A stretch of DNA of 41,363 bases, taken from Oscillospiraceae bacterium (GTDB lineage Bacteria; Bacillota; Clostridia; Oscillospirales; Oscillospiraceae). Each line of letters begins with the position of its first letter. The first letter of the stretch is position 1. Both the position numbers and the translations under genes were made by a program. Below are positions 1 through 11,328 of this stretch, one piece after another. The stretch spans positions 1 through 41,363 of the forward strand of contig JAEEZZ010000068.1 of NCBI GenBank assembly GCA_016292255.1, in the 5' to 3' direction. The notes under the pieces were generated by a model that searched no databases, was not told the DNA's origin, and worked only from the letters and a program-made list of their open reading frames with translations.

Positions 1-384
1 GTGGCCCGTGCGCTCCCGCAGGGCGATGACCTCCGCCAGGGTGTTCTCCGGGCGCAGGTTGGAATCGCTGCGGACGAAGCCCGCCTTGTGATCCTTGGCC
101 CGCTTGACCATGGCAGCCTCGTCCTCCACGGACTGAGAGCCGTAGATGAAGCTGACGCCGCCCTCCTTGGCAAGGGCCACAGCCAGCCGGTCGCCGGACA
201 CGGACTGCATGATAGCCGACACCAGGGGGATATTCAGGCTGATCGCCGGCTCCTCCCCCCGGCGATACTTCACCAGGGGCGTTTTCAGACTGACGTTGGC
301 CGGAATGCACTCCGCAGAGGAGTAGCCCGGGATCAGCAGATACTCGTTAAACGTGCGGGAGGGTTCGGAAATGAAGGTCGCCAT
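1..384 (-). CDS. guaB: IMP dehydrogenase, N-terminal part (truncated by window start)
   Basis: Reverse-strand translation from ATG at 384: [76 protein letters not shown], typical IMPDH N-terminus; last gene of the purine cluster. Confidence 0.9.
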   Translation of the reverse strand, partial: MATFISEPSRTFNEYLLIPGYSSAECIPANVSLKTPLVKYRRGEEPAISLNIPLVSAIMQSVSGDRLAVALAKEGGVSFIYGSQSVEDEAAMVKRAKDHKAGFVRSDSNLRPENTLAEVIALRERTGH

Positions 385-407
385 CGTATTTCTCCTTTCA
401 CGCAGCG

Positions 408-3400
408 TCACATGGATTTGAAGTAGGAAACAGCGGATTCAAACAGATGCGCGTCATAGTTGCCGGGAACATTCTTGTAAAGGCCTGCGCCTACCCGCTC
501 GGAATGGCCCATCTTGCCCAGGACTCTGCCGTCGGGAGAGGTGATGCCCTCGATGGACAGGACGGAGCCGTTGGGGTTGAAGCGAAGGTCGGAGCTGGGC
601 ACGCCGTTCAGATCCACATACTGGGTAGCGATCTGACCGTTCTGGATCAGCGCCTGCAGCTGGGTCTCCGAGGCGATGAAGCGGCCCTCGCCGTGGGAGA
701 TCGGCACGCTGACGATATCCCCTACCCGCAGCCGGGAGAACCAGGGGGACTGATTGGAGACGATGCGGGTCTGCACGATGCGGGACTGATGGCGGCCGAT
801 GGTATTGAAGGTCAGAGTGGGGCTGTCCTCGTCGGGCTCCACGATACGGCCATAGGGCACAAGGCCCAGCTTGACCAGGGCCTGGAAGCCGTTGCAGATG
901 CCCAGCATCAGACCGTCCCGATGCTCCAGCAGCTCCGTGACGCCCTCTTTGATCTCCCCGTTGCGGAAGAAGGCTGTGATGAACTTGCCGCTGCCGTCCG
1001 GCTCGTCGCCGCCGGAGAAGCCACCGGGAATGAAGACGATCTGGCTGTCCTTCAATGCCGCGGCAAAGCGATCCACGGAGCGGCGGATGCCGTCGGCGGA
1101 GAGGTTATTGACGATCAGGATCTCCGGCTTGGCACCGGCCTCCCGCACGGCTCTGGCGCTGTCATACTCGCAGTTGGTGCCGGGGAACACGGGGATCAGC
1201 ACCTTGGGCTCGATGCAGAGCACCGCAGGGGCGGGACGGCGGGTGGCTTCATAGCAGGGTGCGGGCCAGTGCTTGGCGCCGCGATCCATGCCGGTGGGAT
1301 AGACGGACTCCAGGCAGGCCTCCCAGCGGCGGCAGAGGGCGTCGCCGTCCACCGTCTCGCTGCCGAAGCAGAAGGCGTTCTCGGCGGTGACGCTGCCCAC
1401 CAAGGCCGCGTCCTCCAGGGGCTGCGCCGCCTCCACCAGGAAGGAGCCATACTGCTTATTCCGCAGCTCGGACAGGGCGAAGTCGGGGGCGAAGCGGAAG
1501 CCGAGGCCGTTGCCGAAGGCCATTTTCAGCACCGCCTCCAGCACGCCGCCGGGGCCCATGGCCCAGCAGGACAGCAGCTCTCCGGCCCGCTGGAGCTTGG
1601 TCAGACGGTCAAACAGGGCCAGCAGGGACGCGGGCTTGGGCAGACCGTTTTCGTCCCGCTCCGGGGCAAGGAGATACACGGAGCTTCCCGCCTGCTTGAA
1701 CTCGGGGGAAAGTATGTGCTGCGTCTGATCCGTGGTGACGGCAAAGCTCACCAGCGTGGGGGGCACGTCCAGCTTCTCAAAGCTGCCGGACATGGAATCC
1801 TTGCCGCCGATGGCTGCGATGCCCAGATCCATCTGGGCCCGGAATGCGCCCAGCAGCGCGGACAGGGGCTTGCCCCAGCGCTTGGGATCCCGGCCGGGTT
1901 TTTCGAAGTATTCCTGGAAGCTCAGATACACGTCCTCAAAGGACGCGCCGGAGGCCACCAGCTTGGAAACAGAGTCCACTACCGCCAGATAGGCGGCGTG
2001 ATAGGGGCTGCGCTCCGAGAGCCAGGGGTCGAAGCCGTAGGCCATGAGAGAACAGTCGTCGCTGTGGCCCTGCTCCATGGAGATCTTATGCACCATGGCC
2101 TGGATGGGGGTCAGCTGGCGTTTGCCGCCGAAGGGCATCAGCACAGTGCCCGCGCCGATGGTGGAGTCGAAGCGCTCGGAGAGGCCCCGATGGGAGCAGA
2201 GGTTCAGATCGTCCGCCACAGCCTCGCAGGCCGAACGGAAATCGGTGACAGCCACGGCGCTCTCCCGCTCCGGGCAGGAGGTTTCGATGGTGATATGCTT
2301 TTCCGCGCCGTTGGAGTCCAGGAATTCCCGGGAGATGTTCACGATCTGCTTGCCGTTCCAATCCATGACCAGGCGGGGGGATTCCGTCACCACGGCCACG
2401 GTGCAGGCCTGCAGGTTTTCTCCCTGGGCCAGGGCCAGGAAACGATCCGCATCCGCGGCGGCGACTACCACTGCCATACGCTCCTGGGATTCGGAGATGG
2501 CCAGCTCAGTGCCGTCCAGGCCCTCATACTTGCGGGGCACGGCGTTCAGGTCGATCCGCAGGCCGTCCGCCAGCTCGCCGATGGCGACGCTGACGCCGCC
2601 TGCGCCGAAGTCGTTGCAGCGCTTGATCAGCCGCGCAGCCTCGGGATTGCGGAACAGGCGCTGGAGCTTGCGCTCCTCCGGGGCGTTGCCCTTCTGCACC
2701 TCCGCGCCGCAGGTCTCCACGGAGTGGGAGGTGTGGGCCTTGGAGGAGCCGGTGGCGCCGCCGATGCCGTCACGGCCGGTGCTGCCGCCGATGAGGATGA
2801 CCACGTCGCCGGGGGTGGGACGCTCCCGCCGGACGTTGGCCTGGGGCGCGGCAGCAATAACCGCGCCGATCTCCATGCGCTTGGCGGCGTAGCCGGGATG
2901 GTAGAGCTCCTCCACCAGGCCGGTGGCAAGGCCGATCTGGTTGCCGTAGGAGGAATAGCCCGCAGCAGCCGTGGTCACCAGCTTCCGCTGGGGCAGCTTG
3001 CCGGGAATGGTCTCGGAGACGGGTGCCTTGGGATCCGCAGCGCCGGTGACGCGCATGGCCCCATAGACGTAGGCACGGCCGGACAGGGGGTCGCGGATCG
3101 CGCCGCCGATGCAGGTGGCCGCGCCGCCGAAGGGCTCGATCTCCGTGGGATGGTTGTGGGTCTCGTTTTTGAACAGCAGCAGCCAGGGCTCCTGCCTGCC
3201 GTCCACCTCCACGTTGATCTTCACGGTACAGGCGTTGATCTCCTCAGACTCGTCCAGCTTGTCCAGGCGGCCGGTCTTTTTGAGATAGCGGGCGGCGATG
3301 GTGGCCAGATCCATCAGGCAGGGGGGCTTGGTGCGGCCCAGGCGCATCCGCAGGGCCAGATAGTCCTCATAGGTCTTCTGGAGCTCCCCGTCCGCGAAGC

Positions 3401-4106
3401 TGGCCTGGTCAATGATGGTATGGAAGGTGGTATGACGGCAGTGGTCAGACCAATAGGTGTCGATCATCCGCAGCTCGGTGATAGTGGGGTCGCGGCCCTC
3501 GTCCCGGAAATAGCGCTGGCAGAAGGCCAGGTCGTCCTTATCCATGGCCAGACCCAGGCTGCCGATCATCTCCAGCAGCTCCGACTCGGTGCGCTCCCGG
3601 AAGCCCTCCAGGGTCTTCACCGTGGTGGGGATGTCGTAGGCGATGCGAAGGGTCTCCGGCAGGGCCAGAGAAGCCTCCCGCGCCTCCACCGGGTTGATGA
3701 CGTAGCGCTTGATCTTGGACACGTCCTCCACGGTGAGCTCGCCGTAGAGGGCATAGACCTTGGCGGAGCGGATCAGAGGCCGCTCCGACCGAAACATCAG
3801 CTGGACGCACTGGGCGGCAGAGTCCGCCCGCTGGTCAAACTGGCCGGGAAGATACTCCACGGCAAAGACCGCGTCCGCCTCGGAGAGCTCGGGGTTTTCG
3901 CAGGCGATATCCACCTGGGGCTCCGAGAAAACCGTGGGGATGGCGGCGCGGAAACGCTCGAGGCTGATCTCCTCGGCGTCGTAGCGGTTCAGGATCCGCA
4001 GGCTGCGAAGGCTCCGGACGCCGAGGAAATCCGTCAGCTCCCGGCAGAGCGTCTCCGCCTCCTGTGCATAGGCCGCTTTCTTCTCTACAAAAACACGATA
4101 GACCAT
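408..4106 (-). CDS. purL: Phosphoribosylformylglycinamidine synthase, single-chain large form with C-terminal glutaminase domain
   Basis: [24 protein letters not shown] start chosen over the longer [52 protein letters not shown]-terminal [15 protein letters not shown]...[18 protein letters not shown] and GICNGFQAL motifs. Confidence 0.95.
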   Translation of the reverse strand: MVYRVFVEKKAAYAQEAETLCRELTDFLGVRSLRSLRILNRYDAEEISLERFRAAIPTVFSEPQVDIACENPELSEADAVFAVEYLPGQFDQRADSAAQCVQLMFRSERPLIRSAKVYALYGELTVEDVSKIKRYVINPVEAREASLALPETLRIAYDIPTTVKTLEGFRERTESELLEMIGSLGLAMDKDDLAFCQRYFRDEGRDPTITELRMIDTYWSDHCRHTTFHTIIDQASFADGELQKTYEDYLALRMRLGRTKPPCLMDLATIAARYLKKTGRLDKLDESEEINACTVKINVEVDGRQEPWLLLFKNETHNHPTEIEPFGGAATCIGGAIRDPLSGRAYVYGAMRVTGAADPKAPVSETIPGKLPQRKLVTTAAAGYSSYGNQIGLATGLVEELYHPGYAAKRMEIGAVIAAAPQANVRRERPTPGDVVILIGGSTGRDGIGGATGSSKAHTSHSVETCGAEVQKGNAPEERKLQRLFRNPEAARLIKRCNDFGAGGVSVAIGELADGLRIDLNAVPRKYEGLDGTELAISESQERMAVVVAAADADRFLALAQGENLQACTVAVVTESPRLVMDWNGKQIVNISREFLDSNGAEKHITIETSCPERESAVAVTDFRSACEAVADDLNLCSHRGLSERFDSTIGAGTVLMPFGGKRQLTPIQAMVHKISMEQGHSDDCSLMAYGFDPWLSERSPYHAAYLAVVDSVSKLVASGASFEDVYLSFQEYFEKPGRDPKRWGKPLSALLGAFRAQMDLGIAAIGGKDSMSGSFEKLDVPPTLVSFAVTTDQTQHILSPEFKQAGSSVYLLAPERDENGLPKPASLLALFDRLTKLQRAGELLSCWAMGPGGVLEAVLKMAFGNGLGFRFAPDFALSELRNKQYGSFLVEAAQPLEDAALVGSVTAENAFCFGSETVDGDALCRRWEACLESVYPTGMDRGAKHWPAPCYEATRRPAPAVLCIEPKVLIPVFPGTNCEYDSARAVREAGAKPEILIVNNLSADGIRRSVDRFAAALKDSQIVFIPGGFSGGDEPDGSGKFITAFFRNGEIKEGVTELLEHRDGLMLGICNGFQALVKLGLVPYGRIVEPDEDSPTLTFNTIGRHQSRIVQTRIVSNQSPWFSRLRVGDIVSVPISHGEGRFIASETQLQALIQNGQIATQYVDLNGVPSSDLRFNPNGSVLSIEGITSPDGRVLGKMGHSERVGAGLYKNVPGNYDAHLFESAVSYFKSM

Positions 4107-4113
4107 CAGAACT

Positions 4114-5382
4114 TCAGACCTCCTTTGCCGCAAGGGCTCTTGCGCCGATGTCCCGGCGATAGTAAGCATTGTCAAAATGGACGTTTTTCACCGCTTCGTA
4201 GGCCCGATCCAGGGCCTCGGGAAGGGTCTTGCCCAGGGCGGTCACGCCCAGGACGCGGCCGCCCGCGGTGATGAGGCCGCCGTCCTTCTCCTTGGCTCCG
4301 GCCACGAAGACCTGGGCGTCCAGCTCTGCGGGGACGGTGATGGGATAACCCTTCTCGTAGGCGCCGGGGTAGCCCTTGGAGGCCATGATGACGCAGGCGG
4401 CAGAATCCCCGGAGAACTCCACGGGGCATTCGGCAAGGCGCTCGTCGGTGACGGCGCGCATCACGGTGAACAGATCCGTTTTCAGCAGCGGCAGCACCAC
4501 CTGGGTCTCCGGATCGCCGAAGCGGCAGTTATACTCAATGACTTTGGGGCCGTCCTTGGTGAGCATCAGGCCGAAGTAGAGGCAGCCCTTGAAGGGTCGT
4601 CCCTCCCGGGCCATGGCCCGGACGGTGGGCAGGAAGATGGTATCCATGCAGCGCTTGGCCACAGCCGGGGTATAGAAGGGATTCGGGGCAACGGTGCCCA
4701 TTCCGCCGGTGTTGGGGCCGATATCCCCCTCCCCTGCCCGCTTGTGATCCATGGAGGACACCATGGGCACGACGGTCTTGCCGTCGGTGAAGGACAGAAC
4801 GGAGATCTCCGGGCCCTCCAGGTATTCCTCGATCACCACGCACTCGCCGCTCTTGCCGAAGCGCTTCTGCTCCATCATGGAGCGGACAGCCTCCTCCGCC
4901 TCGGGCAGGGTCTGGGCAATGATGACGCCCTTGCCCAGGGCCAGGCCGTCCGCCTTGATAACGATGGGCATGGACGCCTGCTGCAGGTAGGCCAGGGCCT
5001 CATCCAGCAGGTGGAAGCACGCATATTGGGCCGTGGGGATGCCGTAGCGCTTCATCAGATCCTTGGCAAAGGCCTTGCTGGCTTCGATCACGGCGGCATT
5101 CTTCCGGGGGCCGAAGCAATCCACGCCGATGGCCTCCAGCCGATCTACCGCGCCCAGGGCAAGGGGATCATCCGGGGCCACCACGGCATAGTCGATTTTG
5201 TGCTCCAGGGCAAAGGAGACGATGCCGTCCAGATCCGTGGCGGTAATGGGGACGCACACCGCGTCACGGGCAATGCCGCCGTTGCCGGGCAGACAGTAAA
5301 GCTCCGTAATGGACTTGTTTTCTTTCAGCTTTTTCACGATGGCGTGCTCACGCCCGCCTCCGCCGATGACCATTACTCTCAT
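4114..5382 (-). CDS. purD: Phosphoribosylamine--glycine ligase
   Basis: MRVMVIGGGGREHAIVKKL; GLALGKGVIIA; GPNTGGMGTVAPNPFY; YNCRFGDPETQVVLPLL. Confidence 0.96.
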   Translation of the reverse strand: MRVMVIGGGGREHAIVKKLKENKSITELYCLPGNGGIARDAVCVPITATDLDGIVSFALEHKIDYAVVAPDDPLALGAVDRLEAIGVDCFGPRKNAAVIEASKAFAKDLMKRYGIPTAQYACFHLLDEALAYLQQASMPIVIKADGLALGKGVIIAQTLPEAEEAVRSMMEQKRFGKSGECVVIEEYLEGPEISVLSFTDGKTVVPMVSSMDHKRAGEGDIGPNTGGMGTVAPNPFYTPAVAKRCMDTIFLPTVRAMAREGRPFKGCLYFGLMLTKDGPKVIEYNCRFGDPETQVVLPLLKTDLFTVMRAVTDERLAECPVEFSGDSAACVIMASKGYPGAYEKGYPITVPAELDAQVFVAGAKEKDGGLITAGGRVLGVTALGKTLPEALDRAYEAVKNVHFDNAYYRRDIGARALAAKEV

Positions 5383-5408
5383 ATTGTAACTCCTATATGT
5401 CGGTCGAA

Positions 5409-5482
5409 GTAATAGGTAATAGGTAATAAGTATTGCGAACGTCGTACGTTTTTACTTATTACTTGTTACTTATTACTTGTCA
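5409..5482. repeat. AT-rich inverted repeat (GTAATAAGTA...ACTTATTAC) inside the purine operon
   Basis: agtaataggtaataggtaataagta ... AACGTcgtACGTT ... tttacttattacttgttacttattactt. Confidence 0.6.
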
Positions 5483-5498
5483 GTTGTTTCCTGCTCTG

Positions 5499-6683
5499 TC
5501 AATGGTGGAACAATCTCATGCCGGTAAATGCCATGACCATATCGTGCCGGTTGCAGCAGTCGATCACGGCGTCGTCCCGGATGGAGCCGCCGGGCTCCGC
5601 GATATAGCGGACGCCGGAGCGGAAGGCCCGCTCGATGTTGTCAAAGAAGGGGAAGAAGGCGTCGGAGCCCAGGGCCACGTCCCTGCAGCTGTCCAGCCAG
5701 GCCCGCTGCTCCTCCCGGGTGAAGGGCTCGGGCTGCCGGGTAAAGCAGCGCTGCCACACGCCGTCGGCGCAGACGTCCTCCTCGTTCTGGTTGATATAGC
5801 TGTCGATGACGTTGTCCCGATCCGGGCGGCCCAGGTCGGGCCGGAAGGGCAGATCCAGCACCTTGTCGCACTGGCGCAGGAACCAGGTGTCCGCCTTGGA
5901 GCCCGCCAGACGGGTGCAGTGGATCCGGGACTGCTGGCCCGCGCCCACGCCGATGGCCTGGCCGTCATAGGCAAAGCAGACGGAATTGGACTGGGTATAT
6001 TTCAGCGTGATCAGAGAAACGATCAGATCTCTGGCCGCGCTTTCGGGCAGCTCTTTGTTGGCCGTGACGATGTTGTTCAGCAGGGCCCGGTCGATCTTGA
6101 AGTTGTTTCTGCCCTGCTGGAAGGTGACGCCGAAGACCTGCTTATGCTCCTGCTCGGCAGGGACGTAGGCAGGATCGATCCGGATCACGTTGTAGCCGCC
6201 CTTGCGCTTGGTCTTCAGGATCTCCAGGGCCTCCGGGGTGTAGCCCGGGGCGATGACGCCGTCGGAGACCTCCCGCTTAATGAGAGAGGCAGTCAGCGCG
6301 TCGCATTCGTCGGAGAGGGCCACCCAGTCGCCGAAGGAGCACATCCGGTCGGTGCCTCTGGCTCTGGCATAGGCGCAGGCCAGGGGGTTCTCATCCAGAC
6401 CCGTCACGTCGTCCACGAAGCAGGCCCGCTTCAGCCGCTGGCTCAGAGGCAGGCCCACAGCGGCGGAGGTGGGGCTGACGTGCTTGAAGGAAGCGGCTGC
6501 GGGCAGGCCCAGGGCCTCCCGGAGCTCCTTGACCAGCTGCCAGGAGTTCAGCGCGTCCAGGAAATTGATATAGCCGGGGCGGCCGTTCAGGATCTCCACC
6601 GGGAGCTCCGAGCCGTCCTCCATATAGATCTTTGCAGGCTTCTGATTGGGGTTGCAGCCGTATTTCAGTTCGTATTCTTTCAT
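5499..6683 (-). CDS. purH: Stand-alone AICAR transformylase (PurH C-terminal domain only)
   Basis: MKEYELKYGCNPNQKPAKIY...FLDALNSWQLVKEL...SFKHVSPTSAAVG...LKYTQSNSVCFAYDGQAIGVGAGQQSRIHCTRLAG...MRLFHH; no N-terminal IMPCH (MGS-like) domain. Confidence 0.92.
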   Translation of the reverse strand: MKEYELKYGCNPNQKPAKIYMEDGSELPVEILNGRPGYINFLDALNSWQLVKELREALGLPAAASFKHVSPTSAAVGLPLSQRLKRACFVDDVTGLDENPLACAYARARGTDRMCSFGDWVALSDECDALTASLIKREVSDGVIAPGYTPEALEILKTKRKGGYNVIRIDPAYVPAEQEHKQVFGVTFQQGRNNFKIDRALLNNIVTANKELPESAARDLIVSLITLKYTQSNSVCFAYDGQAIGVGAGQQSRIHCTRLAGSKADTWFLRQCDKVLDLPFRPDLGRPDRDNVIDSYINQNEEDVCADGVWQRCFTRQPEPFTREEQRAWLDSCRDVALGSDAFFPFFDNIERAFRSGVRYIAEPGGSIRDDAVIDCCNRHDMVMAFTGMRLFHH

Positions 6684-6694
6684 TCTGAACACCC

Positions 6695-7414
6695 TCACTT
6701 GTTTTTGTTGACGAGTCTTTCCGTCAGCTTCCCGGTGTGCAGGTCGGTGAAGCGGACGTAGAGGGAGATCTTGTTGTTTGCGTCCAGATTCTCCCAGAGC
6801 TCGGCGGTAAGGGCGTCGATATCGCTGCCCAGGCAGATGCGCTCCGGCTCCCCCTGGAAGGTGGGGATGGGGCTGCCGTCGCAGACGTAGGTGTGGATAA
6901 AGTGGCCCAGGCCGGGCTTGGCAGGATAGGAGAAGGTATAGCGGGCGCAGTCGCTGCCCACTGCGTCGATGCTCTTGAGAATGCTCATCTCATAGCGGGG
7001 GCGCGCCGCGTCCAGAGTCAGCAGGCCGCTGATCCGGGGGGTGAAGTTGGGCCCGTCCGGCTCGAAGCAGCGCTGCTCCAGGGCCTCGGAGAAGGACTTT
7101 CCGACGACAAGGCCCTCATAGACCGTGTCGGTCTGGTCGCCGTTGGTGACGATCAGCTGATCCTTATACTGCCGAACGGCGGCATAGATGATCAGGCTGG
7201 GATCCTCCACCTTGGAGACGTCGAAGGGCTCGGTGAAGAGCTCGCCGCCGCGGAGGGTGAACACCCGGTTGCGGGAGTTCTCACTGCGGCCCATGATGAA
7301 ATAGGCGGCAACGGCATTGGCGCCGTCCTCGGTGAGCCCCAGGACGATGCCGCGGCCGGGATAGCTGTTTCCTTTGATCCGATGGGAGATCGGAAGCGAT
7401 TCGTAAATATTCAT
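6695..7414 (-). CDS. Stand-alone IMP cyclohydrolase (PurO-like family)
   Basis: MNIYESLPISHRIKGNSYPGRGIVLGLTEDGANAVAAYFIMGRSENSRNRVF; lies directly upstream of the AICARFT-only PurH. Confidence 0.8.
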   Translation of the reverse strand: MNIYESLPISHRIKGNSYPGRGIVLGLTEDGANAVAAYFIMGRSENSRNRVFTLRGGELFTEPFDVSKVEDPSLIIYAAVRQYKDQLIVTNGDQTDTVYEGLVVGKSFSEALEQRCFEPDGPNFTPRISGLLTLDAARPRYEMSILKSIDAVGSDCARYTFSYPAKPGLGHFIHTYVCDGSPIPTFQGEPERICLGSDIDALTAELWENLDANNKISLYVRFTDLHTGKLTERLVNKNK

Positions 7415-7438
7415 CGTTTCTCCTCTTTGCTTAAGCAT

Positions 7439-8059
7439 TCAGCATTTTTCGTTCAACCGTTCCGCTGCGATCTGCTGGATCGCCTGGGGCAGGAGGATCC
7501 ATTCCGCCTGCTCCATGACCCGCCTTTGCAGGATCTGGGGGGTGTCGCCCGGAAGCACCGGGACTGCCTTTTGCAGCAGGATCTCTCCCCCGTCCGGGAT
7601 CTCGTTGACGTAGTGGACCGTTGCGCCGGTGACCTTGACCCCCCGTGCCAGGGCGGCCTCATGGGCCTGCAGGCCGTAGTAGCCCTTGCCGCAGAAGGCA
7701 GGGATCAGGGAAGGATGGATGTTGATGATCCTTCTCTCATAGCGCCGGGTAAAGTCGGCGGAGAGGATGGTCAGGAAGCCGGCCAGGACGATCAGATCCA
7801 CGGAGGACTCCTCCAGCGCCTTTGCCAGCGCCGCCTCAAAGGCCCCCTGGCCGCCCAGCTCCTTCTTGGAGAGGGTCACAGAGGGGATGCCCGCCAGACG
7901 TGCCCGCTCCAGGGCGAAGGCCCCGGGCTGGCTGGAGACCACCAGGACGATCTCCGCGTTTTGGATCACGGTCCCTCTGGCGTCCAGGATGGCCTGGAGA
8001 TTGGTGCCGCCTCCGGAGACCAGGACCGCCACCCGGAGCTTCCCGGGCCGGTTCAGCAT
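7439..8059 (-). CDS. purN: Phosphoribosylglycinamide formyltransferase
   Basis: [68 protein letters not shown]. Confidence 0.95.
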   Translation of the reverse strand: MLNRPGKLRVAVLVSGGGTNLQAILDARGTVIQNAEIVLVVSSQPGAFALERARLAGIPSVTLSKKELGGQGAFEAALAKALEESSVDLIVLAGFLTILSADFTRRYERRIINIHPSLIPAFCGKGYYGLQAHEAALARGVKVTGATVHYVNEIPDGGEILLQKAVPVLPGDTPQILQRRVMEQAEWILLPQAIQQIAAERLNEKC

Positions 8060-9096
8060 AGCTCGATCCTCCGCTCGCCGGGGACGATCTCGCCCAGCAG
8101 GTAGGCGTCCTCGCCCTGGTCGTGCAGGATGGACAGGGCCGTCTCGGCGTCGGCGGAGGATACGGTCAGGCACATACCGACGCCCATGTTGAAGGTGTTG
8201 AACATATCCCGTCTGGTAATCTTGCCGGTCTCGGCGATCAGATCGAAGATGGGCAGCACCCGCACGTCGGCCTCGCGGATCTTGGCGCAGAGGCCCTCGG
8301 GGATCATGCGGGGAATATTCTCATAGAAGCCGCCGCCGGTGATATGGCTGACGCCCTTGACGCGGACGCGCTCCATCACCGCCAGCACGGGCTTGACGTA
8401 GATCTTGGTGGGGGTCAGCAGGGTCTCCCCCAGGGAGCGGCCGCCCAGGGCAGCCACGGGGGCGCGGAGATCCGCGTGCTCCACGTCGAAGACCTTGCGA
8501 ACCAGGGAGAAGCCGTTGGAGTGGACGCCGCTGGAGGGCAGGGCGATCAGCACGTCGCCGGGCTTCATCTCGGCGTTGTTCAGGATCCTGGTCTTTTCCA
8601 CCGCGCCCACGGAGAAGCCGGCCAGGTCGTATTCGTCCACGGGATAGAAGCCGGGCATCTCGGCGGTCTCGCCGCCGATCAGCGCGCTGCCCGCCTGGAC
8701 GCAGCCGTCGCAGACGCCCTTGACGATCTGCTCGATCCGCTCCGGGATATTCTTGCCGCAGGCGATGTAGTCCAGGAAGAACAGAGGCTTCGCGCCGCAG
8801 CAGATCACGTCGTTGACGCACATGGCCACGCAGTCGATGCCCACGGTGTCGTGCTTGTCCATCAGGAAGGCGATCTTCAGCTTGGTGCCCACGCCGTCGG
8901 TGCCGGAGACCAGGACAGGATGCTGCATTCCGGTCAGATCCAGCTCAAACAGGCCGCCAAAGCCGCCCACGTCGGAGCAGACCCCGGCCGTCATGGTGGC
9001 GGCGATATGGCGCTTCATCAACTCGACCGCACGGTAGCCGGCGGTAATATCCACGCCGGCTGCTGCGTAGGCCTCAGATTTGGAAAACTCGTTCAT
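8053..9096 (-). CDS. purM: Phosphoribosylformylglycinamidine cyclo-ligase
   Basis: GGFGGLFEL...[67 protein letters not shown]. Confidence 0.96.
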   Translation of the reverse strand: MNEFSKSEAYAAAGVDITAGYRAVELMKRHIAATMTAGVCSDVGGFGGLFELDLTGMQHPVLVSGTDGVGTKLKIAFLMDKHDTVGIDCVAMCVNDVICCGAKPLFFLDYIACGKNIPERIEQIVKGVCDGCVQAGSALIGGETAEMPGFYPVDEYDLAGFSVGAVEKTRILNNAEMKPGDVLIALPSSGVHSNGFSLVRKVFDVEHADLRAPVAALGGRSLGETLLTPTKIYVKPVLAVMERVRVKGVSHITGGGFYENIPRMIPEGLCAKIREADVRVLPIFDLIAETGKITRRDMFNTFNMGVGMCLTVSSADAETALSILHDQGEDAYLLGEIVPGERRIELC

Positions 9097-9100
9097 AGCA

Positions 9101-10522
9101 TTATTCCTTTCCGTTCCAACAGTAGGTACACAGGTCGCAGGCCGGCAGGCCGATGGCCTCGATCACGCCTTCCAGCGACTGGAAATCCAGGGTAGAGAAT
9201 TGGAATTTCTCACAGATAGCCTTGCGAAGGGCCTTGCCCCGTTCGGTATCTCCGTCCGCATACTCCTCCAGGTGCTTGAAGCCCTCCTCGCCCTCCAGCT
9301 CCAGGATGACCCGGCGGGCGATCAGCTCCATCTCCGAGGTGGAGCGGGAGAAGTTCAGATACTTGCAGCCGAACATGATGGGCGGGCAGGCGGAGCGCAT
9401 ATGGACGGATCTTGCGCCGTTCTCATAGAGGAACTCCACCGTCTCCCGGAGCTGGGTGCCGCGGACGATGGAATCGTCCACAAAGAGCAGATCCTTGTCC
9501 TTGATCAGCTCCTTCACCGGGATCTGCTTCATCTTGGCGATCTTGTTCCGATCCACCTGCGTGGGCGGCATGAAGCTTCTGGCCCAGGTGGGGGTGTATT
9601 TGATGAAGGCCCGGGCAAAATGCCTGCCGCTTTCATTGGCGTATCCGATGGCGTGGGGCGTGCCGGAATCCGGGACGCCGCCCACATAGTCGATGGGAAG
9701 CTCTCCCCGCTCCCGATCCTTCCGGGCGAGGATCGCGCCGTTGCGGTAGCGCATGGCTTCCACGTTGACGCCCTCATAGGTGGAGGTGGGGTAGCCGTAA
9801 TAGCTCCACAGGAAGGAGCAGATCCGCTTTTCCTTGCCCGGAGGGGAAAGCTGGGTCAGGCCGTCCGGGGTCATGGCGATGATCTCGCCGGGACCCAGCT
9901 CCCGCTCAAAGCTGAAGCCCAGCTTTTCGTAGGCGAAGGACTCCATGCTCACCGCATAGCCGTCCTCCCGTTTGCCGATGGTAACAGGCAGGCGGCCCAA
10001 GCGGTCCCGGGCGGCGATCAGCGTGCCGTCCTCCTCCAGGATCAGAATGGAGGCCGTGCCCACGATGGATCTCTGGGCGAAGCGGATGCCCTCCACAAAG
10101 CTGGTTTTCTGGTCGATCAGAGCGGCAATCAGCTCCACCACGTTGACCTCGCCGCCGGTCTTGGCGTCGAAATGGCCGTGGGAGAAGTCCAGATACTGGT
10201 CGATCAGCTCGTCCGCGTTGTTGATCCGGCCGATGATGCAGATGGCATAGGTGCCGTGGTTGGAGCGGATCAGCAGGGGCTGGGGCTCCGCGTCGCTGAT
10301 GCAGCCGATGGCGGAGCTGCCCTCCATCTCGTCGAAGATGGTCTCGAAGCGGGTGCGGAACGGGGCGTTTTCAATGTTGTGGATCTTCCGCTGCAGGCCG
10401 ATCTCCCGATCCCAGGCCGCCATACCCGCGCGGCGGGTGCCCAGGTGGGAATGATAGTCCGTGCCGAAAAACACGTCGGCCATGCAGTCGTTGCGGGACG
10501 TGATCCCGAAAAAGCCTCCCAT
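9101..10522 (-). CDS. purF: PurF-family amidophosphoribosyltransferase with degenerate glutaminase domain
   Basis: PRTase motif [38 protein letters not shown]-terminus [33 protein letters not shown] has no Cys after Met; SD AGGAGGTCTTCTTATG supports the start. Confidence 0.88.
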   Translation of the reverse strand: MGGFFGITSRNDCMADVFFGTDYHSHLGTRRAGMAAWDREIGLQRKIHNIENAPFRTRFETIFDEMEGSSAIGCISDAEPQPLLIRSNHGTYAICIIGRINNADELIDQYLDFSHGHFDAKTGGEVNVVELIAALIDQKTSFVEGIRFAQRSIVGTASILILEEDGTLIAARDRLGRLPVTIGKREDGYAVSMESFAYEKLGFSFERELGPGEIIAMTPDGLTQLSPPGKEKRICSFLWSYYGYPTSTYEGVNVEAMRYRNGAILARKDRERGELPIDYVGGVPDSGTPHAIGYANESGRHFARAFIKYTPTWARSFMPPTQVDRNKIAKMKQIPVKELIKDKDLLFVDDSIVRGTQLRETVEFLYENGARSVHMRSACPPIMFGCKYLNFSRSTSEMELIARRVILELEGEEGFKHLEEYADGDTERGKALRKAICEKFQFSTLDFQSLEGVIEAIGLPACDLCTYCWNGKE

Positions 10523-10546
10523 AAGAAGACCTCCTGAATTACGAAT

Positions 10547-11236
10547 TTATTTTGCGAAGAAGAGCTTGGACAGGGTCATGGGGTCGATATACTTTCCGTC
10601 CTTGTAGACGCGCATATTGCCGGAGGCGATCTCGTCGATCAGCATGACCTTGCCGTCCTTGTCGTAGCCGAACTCGAACTTGATGTCGTAGAGCACCATG
10701 CCCTTGGCAGCCATATCGTCAGCCACGATCTGGGTGATCTTCTGGGTCATGGCCTTGATATCGTCGTACTGCTCAGCCGTCATCACGCCCAGGACCACCA
10801 GGCCGTCCTTGGTAACCAGGGGGTCGCCCTTGGCGTCGTTCTTGAAGGTGGTCTCCACGTAGGCGGGCAGGTCGGCGCCCTCGGCAATGTATTCGCCGTA
10901 GCGGCGGAAGAAGCTGCCCACTGCCTTGTGGCGGCAGATCACCTCCAGGCCCTTGCCGAACACCTTGGCGGGCAGGACTTCCATGGTGGTATCGGCCAGA
11001 TTCGCGGAAACGTAGTGGGTCCGGATGCCGGCGGCGTTGATCTTCTCGAAGAAATAGATGGACATCCGCAGGTTCACGTCGCCCACGCCGTCGATGGTCA
11101 GGCCGACGGAGTTCTCACCGGGATCAAAGACGCCGTCCTTTCCGGTGCAGTCATCCTTGAACTTCAGCAGATAGTTGCCGTTCTCAAGGGCGTATACGTT
11201 TTTGGTCTTTCCGGTGTAAACAAGCTTGTTTTCCAT
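10547..11236 (-). CDS. purC: Phosphoribosylaminoimidazole-succinocarboxamide synthase
   Basis: [32 protein letters not shown]...[13 protein letters not shown]...[31 protein letters not shown] upstream of ATG. Confidence 0.92.
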   Translation of the reverse strand: MENKLVYTGKTKNVYALENGNYLLKFKDDCTGKDGVFDPGENSVGLTIDGVGDVNLRMSIYFFEKINAAGIRTHYVSANLADTTMEVLPAKVFGKGLEVICRHKAVGSFFRRYGEYIAEGADLPAYVETTFKNDAKGDPLVTKDGLVVLGVMTAEQYDDIKAMTQKITQIVADDMAAKGMVLYDIKFEFGYDKDGKVMLIDEIASGNMRVYKDGKYIDPMTLSKLFFAK

Positions 11237-11282
11237 GGTTCCGGTCTCCTTCTTTTTGTTTGATTGAAAATTTGTGGAATAG

Positions 11283-11328
11283 AAAAACCCGGTTCACGCA
11301 GACGTACTCAGACCGCGCAAAAACCGGG
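11283..11328 (-). terminator. Terminator-like hairpin in the purC leader (possible attenuator)
   Basis: Minus strand: CCCGGTT(27 nt)AACCGGG followed directly by TTTTTCTATT; arms at 11322-11328 and 11288-11294. Confidence 0.55.

Noticed and set aside
447-4271. 1,274-aa plus-strand ORF opposite purL
   Set aside because: Antisense artefact of codon usage; no recognisable domain, and the opposite strand encodes clear PurL.
4177-10537. Long plus-strand ORFs opposite purD, purH, purN, purM and purF
   Set aside because: All antisense to well-supported purine genes; same His/Gly/Ala-rich composition, with no good start or RBS context seen.
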